From contig CM076148.1 of assembly GCA_038025085.1 (NCBI GenBank), positions 436,501 through 500,500 of the forward strand: a stretch of DNA of 64,000 bases. The letters run 5' to 3'. Made by a program: the position numbers and the translations under genes. The notes beneath the pieces are model-generated. The model searched no databases. It saw only the letters and a list, made by a program, of their open reading frames with translations, and was not told the DNA's origin. How positions within the stretch are numbered: the stretch's first letter is position 1; every line of letters begins with the position of its first letter. This DNA is from Tetragonia tetragonoides. Its lineage: Eukaryota; Streptophyta; Magnoliopsida; Caryophyllales; Aizoaceae. Of this stretch, positions 56,794-64,000 are shown in pieces.

Positions 56794-57642
56794 TTTTTAT
56801 ATAAAATTTAGTTAGTAGGAGTATATATTAAGATATATATGAAGCTGAATTAATGAATAGATTAAATATCTAAAACACGTGTTTTGTGTAGCAAGATTAT
56901 TAATTACATAGCGGGTAGAATAAACATGTAGAATAATGGTCCTCTAATGAGTCCAAGCATGAAACGTGAAGGTTTTTTTTAAGTGCACCAGCTGCTTTAG
57001 TGTTTACCCTTTACTACCGTCATTGAATTTCTAGTGGATGTTGGATATACTTTTACTTTTCCATAGATTTTGGTAAAAATGAGTGGAAATGACTGGCTAT
57101 CAGGTGGACAACATACATGAATATGGAACATCACTTATGACTAATGTGGCTTTATATATACTAGTAGTACTACTTATAAAGTTATCGCCTAAATGTGCAT
57201 GACGTTCACCACAACAATCAAGGCGCGCAGTAAGCTGAAAAATATATTTTGATTCTGCCATGCCCATTACCATGAGTGCTATCGATCATTATTCATTAAC
57301 GACCAAGCCAAGTCATTCACTGCCTATATATATGCCAATGCACGGGTTGTGCGTGGCGAGATGGTGAACATGATGACGACTTGGTAAATTTGATACAGAG
57401 AGGGTTTAGTTGGATTTGAACCATAATCTTAATTTGTGACCGAAATCTAACCTCACAATCAACTATACTACCCCTTTCAAAGCAATGGAGGAAAATACAT
57501 AGGAAGCACATATCTTATCTCATCACTTTCGTTTTTTGGTAAAAGTAAAACTGTGCCACGCTCTTTTTTGGCCTTGCTGGTTACAATTTTCCAATCAATT
57601 ATATTGTACAATGGCTTAACATCATAAACATTCTTCAAAAGG
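56794..57642. other. Intergenic
   Basis: AT-rich DNA with no gene, RNA or clear repeat recognised. Confidence 0.4.
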
Positions 57643-57752
57643 TTTCTTATGATGCTGCGATGAGGTCCCCTCTATAGCCAAACATGACATAAGCATGAAA
57701 TCATGCTTGTTAGAGGGGGACTCACCTTAATTGAGGCCGCCTCATACGAGTT
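57643..57752. repeat. Short palindromic element (TGAGGC/GCCTC family), copy D
   Basis: 110 bp. The right part GAGGCCGCCTCATACGAG is the same core as copy C; the left part TTCTTATGATGCTGCGATGA is its diverged partner. The middle is a strong palindrome (TCCCCTCTA..TAGAGGGGGA, then AAGCATGA..TCATGCTT). Confidence 0.55.
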
Positions 57753-58118
57753 TGTACATATGAACTTCAAATTTAATTCATCAATAATTGAGACTAAGTG
57801 ACACTACTTGTTAACGTACACAAAAATAAAGAAAAATGAAAGATTTTATCCAATTGGCTTGAGCAGTGGATTTGTGGTGCAACTTGAGTTCGAAAAGCCC
57901 TGGTGTATATATGTTTGCTTGTTCCAGCTATAAAGATTGATGTCGAAAGACCCGGCACTAAAGGCAAGCTTAAGGGTGTTTTCACTGTTTATTCGGATAG
58001 ACTAGTAATACATCTAATAATGCTCTCCAAGTTGTTTCTATATTTACTTCAATTATTGCAACGGGTGGATGAATTGCCAAAGCAGGACCAAAGTGGTGAA
58101 GGCACTGTGGTATATATG

Positions 58119-58819
58119 TGTTGAGGTAACGCCCCAAATACCAAATAATATTTAGTTGTGTTTTATTTTATTTTAGTTTTGTAAAGAAAATAAAATAGAA
58201 CAAAAAGAAAAAAAGAAAAAAAAAAAAAAAGAAGGAAGTTAAAAAGTTGGGAAAACAAAAAGGCTTAGCCTTTTGGTTTTCTTTAGTATTGAAAGAAGTG
58301 TGATTGAGCTTTGCTATAAAAAGAAATGGCCGAGTGATTGAGTTTGGCAGTAAAAGGAAGCCCAAACAAAACGAAAGAAGGGAGAGACCAAGTGAGTGAG
58401 AGACAAACAAAGAGTGAGAAAAATTGAGGATTTCTCCAAAGAGGTTTGTTCTAGTTCACGGTTGATTCGGTTTGTTCGGGTGAAGGTAATCGGAGTATTC
58501 GGATCGGTCATCGACAGGTATTTGTGGGTGTATCTTTGGTTTTGTGGGAGTACCAAATTGAGTTAGAGTTTGTCAATTTGTACTAATACCAAAGATAGGT
58601 TGTTTACTTGTTGCTTGATCTTGTGATTGTTGCCTTTGTACTCTTGATTATCATAGTGGAATATTGTTTTAGTGCGTGGAGATCCGCACCGTGGTTTTTC
58701 CCCTAATTGAGAGGGGTTTTCCACGTAAAATTGTTTGTGTTGTTTTTGGGTTCTTGCACTTTATTTTTCCGATTATCTGTTGTTGTGATTGTGGGTAAAT
58801 ACCGTAGTTTTCCCCAACA
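58119..58819 (+). mobile_element. Solo LTR of an LTR retrotransposon
   Basis: 701 bp beginning TGTTGAGGTAAC and ending CCCCAACA, so it has TG..CA ends inside a short inverted TGTTG/CAACA. It is flanked by the exact 5 bp duplication ATATG (58114-58118 and 58820-58824). Near the end is a stretch (GTGGTTTTTCCCC, TTTTCCACGTAAAATTG) common in Ty1/copia LTRs. No primer-binding site or internal domain follows, so the element was reduced by LTR-LTR recombination. The orientation follows the TG start. Confidence 0.92.
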
Positions 58820-59000
58820 ATATGCTGGTCAAACTATGAATTATTGGTTTGGTAGTATACAAAACATTGGTGTTGGGACCTTGGGTATACACAACTTGAA
58901 CAGTGAAGTATCATCCCATTTTGGTGAAGGTTTTTACCATCGGTTTATGTAGCTAGTAGGAGTAGTAGGAGTAGAAGTAATTAAGGTTAATTTCCAATAA

Positions 59001-59060
59001 TGGAATGGTGCGTGATGGTGAGGAACGAGATGTATTAGAACGGAATGGAACAGAAAGTTG
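59001..59060. mobile_element. Fragment of the GGAAC-rich Harbinger-type MITE
   Basis: About 60 bp (TGGAATGGTGCGTGATGGTG, then GGAACGAGATG and GAACGGAATGGAACAGAAA) matching the left part of the element at 15702, without its terminus. A third, degraded copy. Confidence 0.5.
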
Positions 59061-59548
59061 TGAAAACAAGCTAATTAAAGTAGTAGCATAATGTTAGAAG
59101 CCTTTTTCCAACTTCTTGGACGTATAGAAACGTTGTAACAGCAGATTGGATGTCCGGATATCGCCCCATTGATTGGCGTACCGTCTCCACTAAGGAAATC
59201 ATGACATGAGACTTGAGAGAGAGGGACCCTGGATTATGGACGGTTCACATGATGGGCGGCAATATCTGACTTTCATGGGATGGAGATGCTGAAACCCTTT
59301 ACCCCTTTCATCAGTTAACGCCTTATAATGAATATCGACATTGTTTGTACTTTAATCCATCCATTCTTCCAAAAAGTTAAAGACCAAAAGCCAAAGTTCT
59401 TGATCAAGCTTGTGGTCACTTATCACCATGACTTATTGAATGTAAATGCTAGTAGTGTTTCCTGGACCACTAGTGATGTGAAAACTTACCATTAACTTCC
59501 CCACTGGTACAGATTTCTTCAATGTGCTCTGCTTGATTAACACATGAA

Positions 59549-59680
59549 ATGTTACTGCCAGGTCATAAAACACTATTGCCAAGTCATTCTATGCCATATT
59601 TTTCCATATATGAAAATATGGAAGAGCTAGTCTTTTGATATTAGACCTGGCAATAGTGTTTATTGATCTGGCAATAACAT
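59549..59680. repeat. 132 nt hairpin with 37-base arms
   Basis: The left arm 59549-59585 (starts ATGTTACTGCCAGGTCATAA) and the right arm 59644-59680 are inverted copies with about five mismatches in 37 positions. The loop of 58 bases contains its own palindrome CCATATATGAAAATATGG. Non-coding. It may be a very short MITE or a foldback RNA precursor. Confidence 0.7.
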
Positions 59681-60256
59681 CTGATTTAGTTGTCGTGAAT
59701 TTGGTGGAAGTCGTACTTTTAAAGTCGGAAAAGACAATGGAGAAAGCAATGGGATTCATCAAGGTCTATACTAGGAGAAATTATTAGATGATCTCGGCCT
59801 GTGAATTATTATTCTAGACCGTAAGCATTCGCGAGATTTGTGTGCGCGGCATCAGTTGTTGAGCTCATATTTTCATTCAGCTCCCCTGCCTGATTTTAAA
59901 ATACTTAAGATAAACAGACTAGGTGACAGAGCATTTGCCATTGCTTGAATGCAAATCACTTAAAATATCACACAATGCAAGTAATAGAGAGTAAATGTCT
60001 TAAGTTTCATCTCTCTGTTGTAATACTAACCAAAGTAGAAGTATATCTACTAGCAAGAACTTATAGCTAGTATCACAATTAAACATCCACTCACAAAGAC
60101 ACACCAACAAATCAATTTGTTCTAAAGTTTAATTAGCTAACTTAGGCAACCAAAGTCATTACTAATTATTATTGATAACCTCACCCTCTCTTCAATCCAA
60201 AATTTGACCAAAAATAAAAGCTGAGGTCATCCTCTTAAGTAATAATGTAATCTTCA
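59681..60256. other. Intergenic and INT4-like 3' flank
   Basis: No gene seen. The part next to 60257 is the probable 3' UTR of the minus-strand transporter gene. Confidence 0.45.
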
Positions 60257-62486
60257 TTACGCTTGGTCATCTTTTTCGTCTTCCTTCTTGTTACCACCAC
60301 AAATCTCTGGCCAGAAACCCTTCTCAAGCATTTTCTCAATTTCCTCTATTGGCAGTCCCTTGGTCTCAGGCACCAAGAAGAATATAGCGATGAGCCCTAT
60401 GAATGAAAATCCGGCATACAGAAGGAAAGTGCCCGAGGAGCCTAAAGCCTCGGTTAATGTCAAGAACGTTTCACTCACTATCAGGTTAGCGCACCAAAGG
60501 GTCACTGCTCCAATACCTCCGCAAATGCCTCTATATCTCAATGGATAGATCTCCGAGTTAAGGATCCATGGCACCGTCCCCATTCCAGGAGAGTATGTAA
60601 TGATGTATAAACCAAGGACTACGATGGCCATGAACCCAAACTTGCTAGGACATCCTGCTGTGAAATACACTCTATGCTCTCCTTTGCATGCATTCTTCAT
60701 ATCACTAGTTTGTGCCACACATGCTCCCGGATTGTACTGTACAATGAGGTTAATTTCCAAAAGTTAATCATCCACAATAAATCGGAAAAGAAAGAATACT
60801 TAATGGTGTGTATATATAAATGAGTTGTTAGTTGGATTACCGGGCTAACACCACTAGCACAGAAAGCACAGTTTTTGTTGGAGGCCTTCAAGCAAGTCAT
60901 ACAATTCCAATTACCAGTAGATGATGCTGAGGCATAAGCGGGGCAAGTAGAGTTGGCTCCAAAGTGAGAAGATTCAACGCTACTGATCTTTGGTGCAGCT
61001 AAGGCAGCCCCATAAAAGAGGCCGGACAAGACAACAAGGCAAGTGATGATAGCCATCATGGAGATAAGCATGAGCTTTCGCCTTCCATACTTGTCCACGA
61101 ACATCATGCTCACTATGGATCCGACTGCATTGAGGCCTGAGGTGACCAATGACAAGGCGAGGGCAGTGCTGTTGGATGCAAAACCAGCCAGTTGGATGAT
61201 TGTGGGGCTGTAGTACATGACAGTGTTGATACCCACAAACTGTTGGGCTACCAAGACAGAGATTCCAGCAATCAGACCCCTCCTCACCACTTTATTCTCC
61301 CAAGCTTTCTTTGCCCTCACAAATGCATTGCCTTCACCTACTGCTTTCCTGTCAGCCAATTCATTCTCGATCGAAAGCTTCAGTGACGCCATCTCTTCTT
61401 TGACTTCCTCCGGGGAGTAAATCCTTCCTAGGATCTCCTCTGCCTCTTCTGTCCTGTTCTGAATCCATTATTCAAACTTAACTTTGTTAGAATGCATCAT
61501 AATTTAATTTCTTAAGAATTTGTATACTCTTAAATAAAAACAATATATACCTGTCTATATAACCATCTAGGAGACTCAGGAAGCATGATCATCAAGACAA
61601 TTTGAATGAATGCTGGTACAGCTGCTACTCCAAGCATCCATCGCCACGTTCCCTTGACCTGAAACCATACAAAACCGCCCCAAATCATATTTCATAACAT
61701 GTACTCCAGTATCTTCTAGGACAAAAATAGTTAATTAGTACTAAATAGCTGACCCTGGTGAAGCCAAGATTGACGAGGTAGGACACAAACTGTCCACCAG
61801 TGATGAGCAAACCATTGGTGGCACCAAGGGCACCTCTGATCTTGGCAGGGGAAGCCTCTGAGATATAAAGAGGTGCTGTCATGGATGCCATTCCAACCCC
61901 TAACCCGACTACCACTCGCCCTATGATGATAACCCATGGGGCAGGTGCAACCGACATGATTATGGCTCCAACTAGGAAGAGAAAGTCCGCAATGATCATG
62001 GTTGGTTTCCTCCCAAACTTGTCGTTTAAAAAACCACCCAATCCAGCTCCAAAGATAGCTCCTGCAACCGCCATTGCCACTATGGTTTCCTACATAAAAG
62101 AGTCAAATGTATGTGTAAATACGCCATAAAAGTTGTACTGTAACTTGTATGGTGAATAATTGATTAGTCGTTGTTTAAAGATACCTGGAGCCATGTCTTC
62201 CTCGCTACCTCTGGGAAGTCTTCTTTGATGTAAAGAAGAGCACCCGAGATAACCCCTACAATATTTAAGAACAAATTCGATATTATTAATTGTTCATCTA
62301 TCTACAATGTCAACAAAATTAAAATTAAAATTAAAAAAAGAAACATTTACCAGTGTCATAACCAAAGAGAAGGCCTCCTATTCCAGCAGAAAGTGCTAAT
62401 TGCATAATATAAGGCGTCTTTCCAATCGTTCTGAAACATTCTGTAAACTCGGTTTTGTCAACCTTAATCACACCACCTTCCACCAT
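60257..62486 (-). CDS. INT4: Inositol transporter, INT4-like
   Basis: H+/myo-inositol symporter of the major facilitator superfamily, plasma-membrane type in the INT4 group. Six exons join in frame: 62486-62351, 62255-62185, 62089-61754, 61658-61551, 61458-60841 and 60736-60257, giving 582 residues, the same length as Arabidopsis INT4 as I remember it. Sugar-transporter signatures are [73 protein letters not shown] and [12 protein letters not shown]; about 12 membrane segments are visible. A large Cys-rich extracellular loop between helices 9 and 10 (residues near 370-450, with [11 protein letters not shown] and CAFCASG) is the plexin-like insertion characteristic of plant INT2/INT4. The start [14 protein letters not shown] fits the family. 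No frame damage. Confidence 0.95.
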
Positions 62487-63829
62487 CTTGGATGGATGTT
62501 TTCAACCCGAATCTCTGAAAAGGATATTAGCAGAGTAATTTCTTGGACAAAGCTTCACCAAGTTTTCGTCCTACATGTACAAATACACACATTAGGAGAA
62601 AAGTGTAACAAAGAATCCAGGACGAAAAGGCTAGCATTCATTTAATTTGCCCAGTGCTTTCAAATTAGAATTTACATAATAGACAACGAAAACTGTCTTT
62701 TTAGCTAGGTTGATTTGATAACAAAACTAAGGTTCGTTCCAAAAATTGTTCCCATGATTCAATTGAAACCATGTAGAACATTAGAACTTGCCAGGATTTG
62801 CGGCTTAAACTTGAAGTTAGACTTGATTTCTAGTAGCTTCACTTAAGTAATAGAGTACTATTTTATTTAGATAAGAGGAAATTTTATTATCAATCAAATG
62901 AAAGAATATAAAAAGGAAAGGATAAGAAGTCCTCGAAAGACTACAAAAAATATCTACAACTTTCCTCAATGAAGTTGAACAAAGGTAAGTGAAACACTCT
63001 TGAAGGCCCCAGCTGCTTTCTCCCTAAGAGATGACAAATAAAAAATATAATCCCAAACATAATAAATAGTCTTTCCAGAAACGGAGAAGATTCTCGAATT
63101 CCGCTTTAGCCAGATACACCACAAAGTAGCCATACAAGTATACTTAATTTTATAATACTAGTACATTTGCATTCATTTTATGTGTATATACAATCCATAT
63201 CCATTTAATTAACTTGTATGATGATTGGATGACTTGTCAGTGTTTAAGAAACAACCTAATCGGACTGGCATTGCATGAAAAGGTCGCCACGTTGACTAAT
63301 CAGATCAACATGTCAGTACATATTTTAACTGACTTTTCAAGCAACTACCAATATATGGTCACCAAAGAACAAAAACAAAAGGTGAAGATGACAACAAAAG
63401 ATCTCTTTGGTTAATTAAAAGGTCAGATCAGGTGAATAAATAATTAATTAGGTCTAAAGACAAAATAAATTTGTTTATCAAGTTTTCAACATATCATCGA
63501 ACATGTGTCGTATTAGTATTAGTACTTGCTACTTGGACCGTAAACTACACTCTTGACAAAACATAAATACTGTAAGTTGAGATGGAAGTATCACGAACCA
63601 AACCTCGGAGACCAAAAACGTAAGAGTCATGTGAGTATGTGACCACAAATCAAACAACACTCCTAGTCATAGTAAGCGACTTTTTTAGTCAACCTTGGTG
63701 GTCTATGGCGTGACGTTCTTCATCATAAAAAAGAACAAATACGTCCCTCGAAATTTTTTCTTTTTCTGATAGATACGTCGCACGAATAATATTACTCCTA
63801 TAATATAATACTTTATTTTGAGGCATGGC
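62487..63829. other. INT4-like upstream region
   Basis: Promoter and leader side of the minus-strand transporter gene. A TTTTCAACCCG..TCTCTGAAAA stretch directly upstream is leader-like. AT-rich beyond that; no further gene or element was recognised. Confidence 0.45.
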
Positions 63830-64000
63830 ATATTCTTTAGGGTTGAACATATCTAAACTAGATATCATCGAATTAAATTCAATACTAGTAAATTGGTGGA
63901 TACTAATGAGTTGAATTGAACACAGCTTAATATATAAGACAAAAGTATATTTCATTCTGAACTCAACACCACAAACCACTGAATTAAGACCTGAACTTGT
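63830..64000. mobile_element. Second copy of the MITE-like repeat, cut by window end
   Basis: ATTCTTTAGGGTTGAACATATCT and the following TGAGTTGAATTGAACACAG, AAGTATATTTC and CTGAATTAAGACCTGAACTT parallel 46987-47155 in order. The outer terminus differs (CATGGCATATTCTTTAGGG in place of GGGTGCGTTCTTTAGGG). Confidence 0.6.

Noticed and set aside
57859..57910. tRNA-like A-box (TTGAGCAGTGG) and B-box (GAGTTCGAAAAGCC)
   Set aside because: The boxes are too close together and no acceptor or anticodon stem can be formed.
1..64000. CRISPR arrays, operons or prokaryotic defence-type systems
   Set aside because: All repeats found are microsatellites, MITEs or single duplications, and the genes are spliced eukaryotic genes; nothing of this kind is present.

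Overview
This is a 64 kb stretch of plant nuclear DNA, most consistent with a eudicot. The genes are spliced with GT-AG introns, two are RNA-editing-era style pentatricopeptide repeat (PPR) families, plant-only families are present (INT inositol transporter, plastid-type thymidine kinase with a long leader), and the spaces between genes are AT-rich and full of plant MITEs, a LINE, a solo LTR and SINE remnants. I cannot fix the species from the sequence alone.

Layout. 1-7.4 kb: most of a translation initiation factor eIF4G gene on the minus strand, whose last exons lie before position 1. 8.7-10.6 kb: an At4g31070-like PPR gene carrying one in-frame stop. 12.3-15.2 kb: an MTL1 (At5g64320)-like mitochondrial PPR gene. 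15.7-16.1 kb: a Harbinger-type MITE built of GGAAC-rich repeats. 16.4-19.4 kb: three tandem GNAT acetyltransferase copies, of which only the first is open. 20.1-25.0 kb: a four-exon thymidine kinase gene with a complete At4g16470-like PPR gene inside its 3.6 kb first intron. 25-32.7 kb: a gene-poor block with a second Harbinger-type MITE and a 1.4 kb tandem duplication, one copy of which later received a Stowaway element with perfect termini. 33-38 kb: a two-RRM hnRNP gene with a probably spliced 3' UTR. 40-46.4 kb: a cyclin-L gene of eight coding exons with a decayed LINE in intron 4. 47.5-48 kb: a compact small gene (G-box, TATA, 41-codon ORF) for a very basic peptide I do not recognise. 49.5-49.8 kb: a broken 5' fragment of a SAD1/USP39-like splicing gene. 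51.7-54.6 kb: a Yippee-like gene with a MITE and a 45 bp tandem repeat in its introns. 55.8 kb: tRNA-Leu(CAG). 56.5-59.7 kb: mobile-element debris including a solo LTR with an exact 5 bp target duplication. 60.3-62.5 kb: an INT4-like inositol transporter of six exons.

The genes do not form one pathway. They are housekeeping genes (translation initiation, nucleotide salvage, pre-mRNA processing, organelle RNA handling, inositol transport) in ordinary eukaryotic arrangement. I found no large undescribed system. The items most worth a second look are the 41-codon basic peptide gene, the nested PPR gene, the unequal decay of the GNAT array, a family of short palindromic elements with a TGAGGC-GCCTCA core, and a 132 nt near-perfect hairpin. 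All exon borders given here were derived by hand from splice consensus, reading frame and family similarity; homologies are from memory of the families, not from a search.
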